Assembly: GCA_003649515.1 (NCBI GenBank)
Contig: QMSC01000050.1
Location: forward strand, 1 to 8,374
DNA from: Thermoprotei archaeon
Lineage (GTDB): Archaea > Thermoproteota > Thermoprotei > Thermofilales > B20-G17
Direction of reading: 5' to 3'
DNA: 8,374 nt
Shown: one piece after another, positions 1 to 5,238 of the stretch
Layout of the letters: every line of letters starts with the position of its first letter
Numbering within the stretch: the first letter of the stretch is position 1
Notes under the pieces: model-generated
The model's input: only the letters and a program-made list of their open reading frames with translations
Databases searched by the model: none
What the model was told of the DNA's origin: nothing
Translations under genes and position numbers: made by a program

Positions 1-284
1 AATCCTCCGCCAAGCCCACGCGCACCGTGTCGATCGAGGAGGAGATAGGGAGGGTTTGGAGGAGGATAAAGAAGGGTGAAATCGACGCCACGATCTACAT
101 AGAGAGCCCCGAGGTGATGGTGAGAAGGCTCTCCAAGGTTGTGGAGATCTTCGGCCCTGAGAGGGTGCCGTACGCCGGGCCTGAGTGCGGGTTGAGGGGG
201 TTCCCGACGTACCGTTCGGCCGTGGAGTGTCTCAGGAGGGTTGCCAGCGTGGTCTCCTCCTTCAGGCAGAATCAGCCACGTTGA
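1..284 (+). CDS. Methionine synthase, cobalamin-independent (MetE-like), C-terminal fragment
   Basis: The reading frame is open from the window edge (first whole codon at position 3) to TGA at 282-284, so this is the C-terminal ~93 residues of a longer gene. The GTG at 27 is in frame but is unlikely to be the true start. The sequence ends in the pattern of the MetE C-terminal barrel: ESPEVMVRRL, then FGPERV, then GPECGLRGFP, then a final helix. In MetE the Cys of the DCGL-type motif (here TGC at 186-188) is a zinc ligand that activates homocysteine for methylation by methyltetrahydrofolate or, in archaea, a corrinoid or other donor. The active-site His/Cys/Glu lie upstream, outside the window. 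The gene converges on the ASCH gene and the two 3' ends overlap by 13 bp. Family call is fairly firm; exact methyl donor is unknown. A related MetE-core methyltransferase is the alternative. Confidence 0.72.
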   Translation, partial: SSAKPTRTVSIEEEIGRVWRRIKKGEIDATIYIESPEVMVRRLSKVVEIFGPERVPYAGPECGLRGFPTYRSAVECLRRVASVVSSFRQNQPR

Positions 285-859
285 GGCCTTTCGAGGAGGC
301 CCTTCTCCAAGAGCCTCTCCAAAACCCTCCTCAAAGCCCTCCTAATCCTACGCCTCTTCTCGATAGTCCCGTAGAGGGCTTTAGACACAGCCCTGAGGCT
401 CCCGCGTCTCACGACCTCCTCGACTATCCTCCTGTCGTCCCCGCCGAGGCCGAGCTCCTCCCAGTACCTCAAACCTATCCTAGCCACATCCACCGGGTCG
501 AGGCCCATCCACCTGGAGCCCTCATTCACCTCAAGCCTCCGCTCGACCCTGAACACTATGACTGTCACTGGTGTGTCGGGCCTTAGGTGGCCGTATATCC
601 TCCTGAGCTCCTTCCTAAGAGACCTGGCGTTCGGGTGTCCGTCCAGCCTGGCATCCTCGTCGTCGAGCTCCGAGAATCTCTTGTGGTAAACCCTCTCTAT
701 CCTTAGCTTAGCTACGACCCTGCCCCCCGAGTGTAGGAACACGTCCCTCGACTTGACGGCGTACCTCCCGACCCTGACGGTTGCCCTCTTCCTGCCCTCT
801 AGGACATCTCTGACGTACTTTCCGCTGAGCATCAGGTGCCTCCCGAGGTACCTGACCAA
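272..859 (-). CDS. ASCH-domain (PUA-like fold) RNA-related protein
   Basis: A 195-residue protein if read from TTG at 859. Residues 8-107 form an ASCH domain: strand, helix, the hallmark LEGRKRATVR (20-29), a basic strand region, and the closing strand VTVIVFRVE. Residues 118-192 are a helical, very Arg-rich tail that may bind RNA or DNA. ASCH proteins bind or modify RNA; E. coli YqfB, an ASCH protein, hydrolyses N4-acetylcytidine using, as I recall, Lys21, Thr24 and Glu74. Here K24 and T27 have the same spacing and D73 falls at the Glu position, so hydrolase chemistry is possible but unproven. Start choice is open: ATG at 832 (M10) has a GGGAGG ribosome site 6 nt upstream and suits the TATA position, but removes part of the first strand. 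It is divergent from the duplicated tmcA promoter. Domain call is strong, function is inference. Confidence 0.8.
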   Translation of the reverse strand: MVRYLGRHLMLSGKYVRDVLEGRKRATVRVGRYAVKSRDVFLHSGGRVVAKLRIERVYHKRFSELDDEDARLDGHPNARSLRKELRRIYGHLRPDTPVTVIVFRVERRLEVNEGSRWMGLDPVDVARIGLRYWEELGLGGDDRRIVEEVVRRGSLRAVSKALYGTIEKRRRIRRALRRVLERLLEKGLLERPQRG

Positions 860-872
860 GCCTAAATCCCCT

Positions 873-882
873 GTTTATAAAC
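873..882. promoter_or_regulatory. Palindromic TATA box GTTTATAAAC, left copy, serves the ASCH gene
   Basis: The 10-bp sequence is its own reverse complement, so it can be read as a TATA box on either strand. On the minus strand it would place the transcript start near 851, giving a short leader with GGGAGG before the ATG at 832. On the plus strand it points at the tmcA remnant ATG at 907. An almost identical copy lies at 7997-8006 before the intact tmcA. Confidence 0.6.
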
Positions 883-906
883 CCCGCGTGGAAAAATAAT
901 CCTGAA

Positions 907-965
907 ATGAGGGGGAGGAGTCTGGAGGCCAGAGCCTCTAAGCACAGGAAGATGATAGTCGCTGA
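907..965 (+). pseudogene. tmcA 5' fragment (truncated duplicate)
   Basis: From ATG at 907 the translation begins MRGRSLEARASKHRKMIVAE, matching the intact tmcA start at 8031 except for an in-frame loss of nine codons between two GGAGGC repeats and a few substitutions. Homology to tmcA stops at about 965, where sequence of a second ASCH copy begins. The frame stays open across the junction to TAA at 1063-1065, giving a chimeric 52-residue ORF behind a good TATA box. It may be transcribed, but it lacks nearly all of the enzyme and is best seen as a remnant. Confidence 0.78.
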
Positions 966-1122
966 GAGGCGACTCTTCCTGGTACCTCAGCCCTATCCTC
1001 GCTGCGTCCACAGGGTCAAGCCCCATCCATCTGAGCTATTCGTCCACTCCAAATTCTTGCTATAACCCTGCAGACTACAATATGGTCACATGTGTCCGGT
1101 CTCAGGCGGCCCTATATCCTTC
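966..1122 (-). pseudogene. Second ASCH gene copy, 3'-side fragment
   Basis: Reading the minus strand, this matches positions about 446-602 of the intact ASCH gene. One frame still reads RWMGLDPVDAARIGLRY, against RWMGLDPVDVARIGLRY in the intact protein, and another reads GRLRPDT against GHLRPDT. Frames are broken between these stretches and by stop codons, so it is not a working gene. The other end of the same broken copy lies at 7860-7978, some 6.7 kb away, with its 5' end next to the right promoter. About 90 bp of the gene are missing between the two pieces. Confidence 0.8.
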
Positions 1123-1380
1123 TTTCAACAATATGAGACGCTCCATAACCTTAACCAGGGCGTCCTGAACATCTCTTTCCCAATGGTCTTAGATTTGATG
1201 TTTATTGCGACTCCATACTCCTGCTTAAGGTCATTTATTATGTCGCTCATCTGCTTCCCAGGAAGTATACAAAGCGAGATGATTTCTATGCCCTCGCCCT
1301 CTTTTGAGGTGAACCCGTTCAGGAGTCTCCTGAACAGCGAGAGCGATGTCCTTTCTATCCTAGCACACCGTGGCTATGAA
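1122..1380 (-). pseudogene. prf1: aRF1 (peptide chain release factor 1) N-terminal fragment, frameshifted
   Basis: The minus strand from about 1361 reads RIERTSLSLFRRLL, then SKEGEGIEIISL, PGKQMSDIINDLKQEYG and AINIKSKT. This is the N-terminal domain of archaeal/eukaryotic class-1 release factor, including the NIKS stop-codon recognition motif. Near 1171-1176 the frame shifts by what looks like two extra bases; the other frame then continues DVQDALVKVMERL and LLKE, exactly the next block of the family. Homology ends at about 1122, at the ASCH remnant. No in-frame start codon is left and the G-T pair of the family's GT motif is G-I here. Only about 80 of some 400 residues remain. An intact prf1 must exist elsewhere in the genome. 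Identification is firm; its origin as a flank of the inserted block is inference. Confidence 0.85.
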
Positions 1381-1388
1381 GTTAGTAA

Positions 1389-1401
1389 CATTTTTATTTA
1401 C
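1389..1401 (-). promoter_or_regulatory. TATA-like box of the prf1 fragment
   Basis: On the minus strand this reads GTAAATAAAAATG, an A/T-rich TATA-like element. A start about 25 nt further on the minus strand would fall near 1370, close to where the release factor reading begins. It suggests the fragment was carried along with its own promoter. Confidence 0.4.
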
Positions 1402-1405
1402 TTTA

Positions 1406-1424
1406 CCCGCAGCTTTTCAGCGGG
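1406..1424. repeat. Inverted repeat CCCGC/GCGGG between divergent promoters
   Basis: Two 5-bp G+C arms (1406-1410 and 1420-1424) enclose a 9-nt loop in otherwise A+T-rich DNA between the prf1 fragment and the dehydrogenase gene. It lies about 34 bp upstream of the dehydrogenase TATA box. It may be a protein site or a weak hairpin; at this size chance is not excluded. Confidence 0.3.
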
Positions 1425-1457
1425 CTGTCCTCCTTACCACTTTAGGGTAGTTTAAGG

Positions 1458-1479
1458 TTTATAAATAAGTTCTTATTTA
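1458..1479 (+). promoter_or_regulatory. Dehydrogenase promoter: TATA box with an 18-bp inverted repeat
   Basis: TTTATAAATA at 1458-1467 is a good archaeal TATA box centred about 31 nt before the ATG at 1494, so the transcript is probably leaderless or nearly so; no ribosome site precedes the ATG. Overlapping it, 1462-1479 is a perfect inverted repeat, TAAATAAG and CTTATTTA around a TT centre. A dimeric repressor bound there would cover the TATA box and the space up to the transcript start. Confidence 0.65.
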
Positions 1480-1493
1480 AGTTTCAGATAAGT

Positions 1494-2921
1494 ATGGAAC
1501 TTTACGAGCAGATTGTCTCCATAGTTGGCTCAAAATATGTTTCAGATAGGGCCCCGGAACTCTTCCTCTATTCTTGGGATTTCATGACAACGGAGCCGCC
1601 TGGGAAGCCTCAGCTTGTCGTTATGCCTAAAGATGTTGAGGAGGTTCAAGCTATAGTTAGGCTAGCCAATAGAGCCGGCGTCCCAGTCATACCATATGTT
1701 CAAGGCACATCTGTTGCTGGCTTGACTAACCCGAACGAGGGCGGGATAGTGATGGACCTGAAAAGAATGAACAAAGTGTTAGAGGTAAATGAAGAGGACA
1801 TGTATGCTGTGGTTGAAGCAGGTATAACTCAAGCCCAGCTTAAGAGACACCTAGACAAGAATCACCCGAGCCTGAGATTTGCGTATACCTGGGGTCCGCC
1901 CGGCGCCGGTGTGCTTCCAGCTCTCCTGAATCAGGGCTTCTTAGATCTCTCCCTTCGATACGGGTCCGCTGAGAGTATGATAAACGGTCTCGAGGTAGTC
2001 CTGCCTACAGGGGAGGTCGTTAGGATTGGCTCATGCTCGGTCTCCCCATACTGGTTTACCAGAAACCCCCTCCCAGACCTCATGGGTCTCTTTATAGGAT
2101 GGCAAGGTACCACCGGGATCGTAACGAAGGCTGGAATTAAGCTTTTCACGAAGTTCCCGTACCAAGAAATCTACTGCGTAGACTCCATGGATGTCGAGTC
2201 AGGTTTCAAGGCTCAGATACTCATAGCGAAGGCTGACATAGCCGATGATATATGCTCAGAAAACTGGGCATGGTCCAAAATGAGTTCGGGCTACAAGCTC
2301 CCCTTCGAGAGGGAGGAGGGCGAGCCTGAGCTTTATACCACGGTTGTAATAAGCGCCAACACCGAGAAAGAACTTGAGGCTAAGGAGGAAATCCTAAAAG
2401 ACATATGTAACAGAGTTGGGGTTAGGGTTTACAAGTTTAAGGAAATTCTACCAACCCTGCCTAAGGGCCACCAGTACGCTGATGCCTATGTGAACTTCCC
2501 GATCCAGATAAGCAACGACTGGGACGGAGCTAGAGGAGGCTCACTTCAATGGGTTGGAGTCTATATTCCAAACAGCCTCTTAGCAGAGGCGTATAGGAGA
2601 GTTGAGAAAATCTACCAGCAGCACGGCTTCCTCATGTTTGCATACAACCGGATGATGGATCACGGGCACAGCGGAATAATAAGGTTCAGCACTTGCGCTT
2701 GGAAAAAGCACGACGAGCGTGGTCGTAAAGCTGTGCGCAGGCTGATGATGAAGGTAGCTGAAACCTTACTGGAGCTCGGGGGCGTGATATATAAGCCTCC
2801 GCCGTGGGCTGCTAGAATGAACCTGAAGAGGGCCGACCCATATACTGTGGAGCTTATGAGGCGTGTGAAGAAGCTTTTAGACCCAAACAGGGTGATGAAC
2901 CCTGGGAAATGGGACTTATAG
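1494..2921 (+). CDS. FAD-linked dehydrogenase, glycolate/D-lactate dehydrogenase (GlcD)-like
   Basis: 475 residues, normal length for the VAO/PCMH flavoprotein fold. The N-terminal FAD domain starts with PQLVVMPKDVEEVQAIV (39-55), followed by the pyrophosphate-binding loop PYVQGTSVAGLTNP (67-80), YGSAESMINGLEVVLPTGEVV (157-177) and the GLFIGWQGTTGIVTKA block (198-213). The C-terminus closes with LLDPNRVMNPGKW (461-473), typical of GlcD and p-cresol methylhydroxylase relatives. The usual GlcD motif GEHGIG is absent; instead LGGVIYKPPPW (428-438) stands there, closer to the VAO/cresol oxidase pattern. H390 and H392 lie where GlcD-type proteins bind metal. It would oxidise a hydroxy acid or alcohol in the cytoplasm and hand electrons to the Fe-S protein encoded next, whose gene begins 15 nt on. 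Substrate unknown. First gene of its operon, behind a leaderless-type promoter. Confidence 0.85.
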   Translation: MELYEQIVSIVGSKYVSDRAPELFLYSWDFMTTEPPGKPQLVVMPKDVEEVQAIVRLANRAGVPVIPYVQGTSVAGLTNPNEGGIVMDLKRMNKVLEVNEEDMYAVVEAGITQAQLKRHLDKNHPSLRFAYTWGPPGAGVLPALLNQGFLDLSLRYGSAESMINGLEVVLPTGEVVRIGSCSVSPYWFTRNPLPDLMGLFIGWQGTTGIVTKAGIKLFTKFPYQEIYCVDSMDVESGFKAQILIAKADIADDICSENWAWSKMSSGYKLPFEREEGEPELYTTVVISANTEKELEAKEEILKDICNRVGVRVYKFKEILPTLPKGHQYADAYVNFPIQISNDWDGARGGSLQWVGVYIPNSLLAEAYRRVEKIYQQHGFLMFAYNRMMDHGHSGIIRFSTCAWKKHDERGRKAVRRLMMKVAETLLELGGVIYKPPPWAARMNLKRADPYTVELMRRVKKLLDPNRVMNPGKWDL

Positions 2922-2930
2922 GTGGAGGGT
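2921..2930 (+). promoter_or_regulatory. Ribosome binding site that decides the Fe-S protein start
   Basis: GGTGGAGGG is complementary to the 3' end of archaeal 16S rRNA and ends 6 nt before ATG 2936. An in-frame ATG at 2909 lies ahead of it, inside the previous gene, and would place this site within the coding sequence; 2936 is therefore preferred. Confidence 0.65.
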
Positions 2931-2935
2931 TTATT

Positions 2936-4126
2936 ATGTTCAGCCTTAGGAGGTATAGGAAGATACTTGAGGAATATAATGTGTTTGAAAGATGTGCGAA
3001 GTGTGGAACATGCACCTACGTATATGGAAGCTGGGCTCCAGCCTGCCCGGCTTTCAACGAGTTTAAGTTCCTGACATATTCACTTGGTGGGAAGCTCCTC
3101 TTAGCGTGGGGCTACCTCAATGGGAGGCTTAAGCTCGACCAGGACATTGCGAGGGTCTTCTACTCATGCACCCTCTGCGGAAACTGCGCTTATCAGTGCC
3201 AGATAACAGAGACTGACGGAACCAGGCCCATAAAGCTCTATGCAATTACGCTTCTCGAAGCCATGCGAAAGGAACTTGTGAGAGTCGGCCTCGGACCCAT
3301 GCCTGAGCAGAAGAGGGTGTGGGATTGGATTCTTAAGGAGCACAATCCCTACATGGCCAAGCACGAAGACAGAAGCTTATGGTTTCCAAAGGATGTAGTC
3401 AAAGGACTCCCGGAAAAGGCCGAAATAGTATACTTTGTTGGATGCACCTCAGCATACATAGAAACTGAAATAATTGATGCTACGATGCGCATTCTCAATA
3501 GACTTAAGGTCGATTATACGATTCTGAAGGACGAGTGGTGTTGTGGTCTGCCGCTAATAAGGACGGGCGCCCCCTCGCAGTTAGTAGATGAGGTAGTGAA
3601 CCACAACATAGCTGCTATAGAGGACGCTGGCGCCGATATGATAGTGACATCGTGTCCAGGTTGCTATAGAGTTTGGAAAGAGGACTTAGCTGACAGGCAC
3701 GATTTCAAGGTTATGCATACCGTCGAGTTAGTAGCTGAAGCTATCGAGAGGGGTGAACTAACGTTTAAGAAGCCGCTCAAAGCGAAGGTCACGTATCACG
3801 ACCCCTGCGACCTCGGGAGGCACTGCGGCGTCTTTGAGCCCCCCCGGAAGATTCTCAAGAGCATCCCTGGTGTCGAACTTATTGAAATGGAAAGGAGCCG
3901 TGAGAACTCCTGGTGTTGTGGGGCTGGCGGTGCTGTGGCCTTCTGGCTTCCGGAGTTTACCATGAACACGGCGTGTGAGAGGATTAGGGAAGCTGAAGAA
4001 ACGGGTGCCTCCCTGCTTGTGAGCGCCTGCCCAGGCTGTGCTATGACCTTAAAAAACGCCATAAAGGAGAAAGGTTCAAGGATTATGTTTCGCGATATAA
4101 CAGAACTTATACTAGAACACCTTTAA
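2936..4126 (+). CDS. Fe-S oxidoreductase with two CCG domains (GlcF/HdrD-like)
   Basis: 396 residues from the ATG at 2936. The N-terminus carries two ferredoxin-type 4Fe-4S motifs: C20-x2-C23-x2-C26-x10-C37-P, whose last spacer is longer than the usual three residues, and C78-x2-C81-x2-C84-x3-C88. Two CCG (cysteine-rich) domains follow: C170, C202-C203, C240-x2-C243, and C291, C327-C328, C365-x2-C368, all cysteines present. CCG domains bind a special 4Fe-4S cluster in heterodisulfide reductase HdrD/HdrB and occur in GlcF, LldE and related electron-transfer subunits. No membrane segment is seen, so it is cytoplasmic or peripheral. It directly follows the FAD subunit and should accept its electrons; the final acceptor (quinone, disulfide or another carrier) is unknown. 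An oligo-T stretch follows the stop. Confidence 0.88.
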   Translation: MFSLRRYRKILEEYNVFERCAKCGTCTYVYGSWAPACPAFNEFKFLTYSLGGKLLLAWGYLNGRLKLDQDIARVFYSCTLCGNCAYQCQITETDGTRPIKLYAITLLEAMRKELVRVGLGPMPEQKRVWDWILKEHNPYMAKHEDRSLWFPKDVVKGLPEKAEIVYFVGCTSAYIETEIIDATMRILNRLKVDYTILKDEWCCGLPLIRTGAPSQLVDEVVNHNIAAIEDAGADMIVTSCPGCYRVWKEDLADRHDFKVMHTVELVAEAIERGELTFKKPLKAKVTYHDPCDLGRHCGVFEPPRKILKSIPGVELIEMERSRENSWCCGAGGAVAFWLPEFTMNTACERIREAEETGASLLVSACPGCAMTLKNAIKEKGSRIMFRDITELILEHL

Positions 4127-4138
4127 TAGCCCAAGTTG

Positions 4139-4144
4139 TTTTTT
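4139..4144 (+). terminator. Oligo-T stretch after the Fe-S protein gene
   Basis: Six T residues begin 12 nt after the stop codon, and a second run of seven T follows at 4157-4163. Archaeal RNA polymerase often terminates at such runs without a hairpin, so the dehydrogenase pair may form its own transcript. Confidence 0.4.
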
Positions 4145-4151
4145 GACACAG

Positions 4152-4163
4152 AAAAATTTTTTT
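4152..4163 (+). promoter_or_regulatory. Candidate TATA element of the S-component gene
   Basis: An A5T7 tract centred about 29 nt before the ATG at 4187, the spacing seen at the dehydrogenase and tmcA genes. No ribosome site precedes the ATG, which fits a leaderless transcript. It is less TATA-like than TTTATAAA, and may instead be a second terminator run. Confidence 0.4.
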
Positions 4164-4186
4164 AGAGATACGAAACAACTTATATT

Positions 4187-4987
4187 ATGATGAGTAAAGC
4201 TACAGTTAGAGGGAAAGCGGTTATAGCCGGTGCACCTATTGCCTGGATTGCCCTCTTTGGTGCCTTAACGGGCTTTACCTCTCTTATTCCAGTTGTATTC
4301 TACATATTTGGAGGAGGCTACGTGTCTCTTGGAATGGTCGTTTTTGCCCCCCTCTCAGGCCTACTGTTGGGCCCTTACGCTGGATTCATAGCGGCTCTGA
4401 TAGGGGGTCTCATAGGGATGTTCCTAGCCCCAGCAGCCTTCCCGCTAGGGATAATCGACGTATTCCTCTGCTCGGCTTTGCTTGGTCTGTGCTGGGGCTG
4501 GGCTGCCTGCGGTAACAGGAAAGAGTGCGTGGTAGCCTTCACAGCATGGTGGATTGCTTGGCTTATCATCGCGAACATATACCCCTACATATGGCCTGGC
4601 CCGGCTGCTGGGTATACGCCGGCTGTTGAGCCCCAGTATGCCCTGTCGTGGTATTACAGCTACGTAGGCTTCATACTCTATCTAATCATAGGCAGGACTA
4701 AAGTTCACGAGTGGACTAAGAGTCCGAGGAGAAGCGTTCAGCTATTAGGCTTCTTCCTCCTTTGCTACATAGCTTGGTCCTGTTGGCAAGTTCCGTGGAA
4801 GGTTCCGTACATAGCTATTCTCTACTACCCTAACTGGATGATAATCGCCGACAATTTCCTGGGCCTCGCGGTGTATGGTGTTCCTATGCTCGTAATAGAG
4901 ACCGTTATATCGGCCCTCATAGTGACCGGCCTGAGAAAGAGCAAGATGTTGGTTGTTCCAAGGAGTTGCGTGGGGGAGATAGAATGA
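4187..4987 (+). CDS. ECF transporter S component (substrate-binding membrane subunit)
   Basis: 266 residues, very hydrophobic, with about seven to eight membrane segments: roughly 12-40, 46-62, 64-82, 86-107, 115-134, 154-169, 184-201 and 216-248. The first segments are of S-component type, with glycine-rich turns (FGGGYVSLGM 41-50, GLLLGPYAGFIAALIGGLIG 58-77) and an A-x3-A pattern at A22/A26; in S components this pattern docks onto EcfT. It is longer than the usual 170-200 residues and has extra C-terminal helices. The middle part is rich in Trp and Tyr (121-159), perhaps lining the ligand pocket. The downstream ATPase and T genes confirm the system. Substrate unknown: no vitamin-specific motif is recognised. 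ATG 4187 and ATG 4190 are both possible starts. The stop overlaps the next ATG as ATGA. Confidence 0.75.
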   Translation: MMSKATVRGKAVIAGAPIAWIALFGALTGFTSLIPVVFYIFGGGYVSLGMVVFAPLSGLLLGPYAGFIAALIGGLIGMFLAPAAFPLGIIDVFLCSALLGLCWGWAACGNRKECVVAFTAWWIAWLIIANIYPYIWPGPAAGYTPAVEPQYALSWYYSYVGFILYLIIGRTKVHEWTKSPRRSVQLLGFFLLCYIAWSCWQVPWKVPYIAILYYPNWMIIADNFLGLAVYGVPMLVIETVISALIVTGLRKSKMLVVPRSCVGEIE

Positions 4988-5238
4988 CCAGGGTCAACCT
5001 TAAGGTTGAAATCCTCTTGTGGATAGGGATTCTCCTTATATGCATAGGGGTCGTCGGATACGTAACCTCAATATGGTCACCTGAGGCTCACCTATATGCT
5101 AAGACTTTGTGTAAGGTTCCGCAGATAATATATCCAGCTCTCACAGTCATAGGAATCATAATAACTGGTATAGCAGCAACTCTGCGAGGTAGGGAAGCTG
5201 AGCATGGGCAACGTAGCCATAGAGTTAAGATCCGTTAG
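4984..5238 (+). CDS. Small two-helix membrane protein of the ECF operon
   Basis: 84 residues from the ATG at 4984, which shares ATGA with the S-component stop; GGGGGA lies 7 nt upstream. Hydrophobic segments at about 9-29 and 49-68 are joined by a loop of about 20 residues (SIWSPEAHLYAKTLCKVPQ), and the tail is charged (RGREAEHGQRSHRVKIR). An in-frame TTG at 4966 is a weaker start. The 3' end overlaps the ATPase gene by 35 bp, so the two are probably translated together. The shape (helix, outer loop, helix) and place, next to the S component, recall CbiN of cobalt importers, but no sequence kinship was recognised. It could be an extra transporter subunit. Not recognised as any named family. 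Confidence 0.6.
   Translation: MTRVNLKVEILLWIGILLICIGVVGYVTSIWSPEAHLYAKTLCKVPQIIYPALTVIGIIITGIAATLRGREAEHGQRSHRVKIR

Larger units (their letters stand above)
824..965. repeat. Left copy of the duplicated ASCH-tmcA promoter region
   Basis: This stretch is a direct repeat of 7947-8116. Homology runs from the 5' end of ASCH through the shared TATA box and ATG to about codon 29 of tmcA. In the core (about 860-928 against 7984-8052) only a couple of bases differ. The left copy lacks 27 bp that the right copy has at about 8054-8080. The repeat continues in decayed form as ASCH remnants on either side of the inserted block. Confidence 0.85.
4133..4181. repeat. 9-bp inverted repeat framing the S-component promoter
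   Basis: AAGTTGTTT (4133-4141) and AAACAACTT (4173-4181) are perfect complements 31 nt apart. Between them lies the A5T7 tract that may act as TATA box; the right arm ends 5 nt before the ATG. In DNA it could be a two-site operator; in RNA a loose hairpin at the end of the upstream transcript. Confidence 0.45.

Noticed and set aside
27..284. Stand-alone 85-residue gene starting at GTG 27
   Set aside because: The frame is open to the window edge and the sequence is the C-terminal part of a MetE-type protein, so it is a cut gene rather than a small one.
185..586. Plus-strand ORF of 133 codons across the MetE end and ASCH gene
   Set aside because: Proline-rich low-sense translation antisense to the well-supported ASCH frame; no start context.
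1090..1455. Plus-strand ORF of 121 codons before the dehydrogenase gene
   Set aside because: It lies opposite the aRF1 fragment, whose minus-strand frames read as a known protein family; the plus-strand translation resembles nothing and runs into the dehydrogenase promoter.
2909..2935. Upstream ATG start for the Fe-S protein
   Set aside because: The ATG at 2936 has a strong ribosome site at 2921-2929 at the right spacing; the extra residues MGLIGGGFI are not expected ahead of the family's N-terminus.
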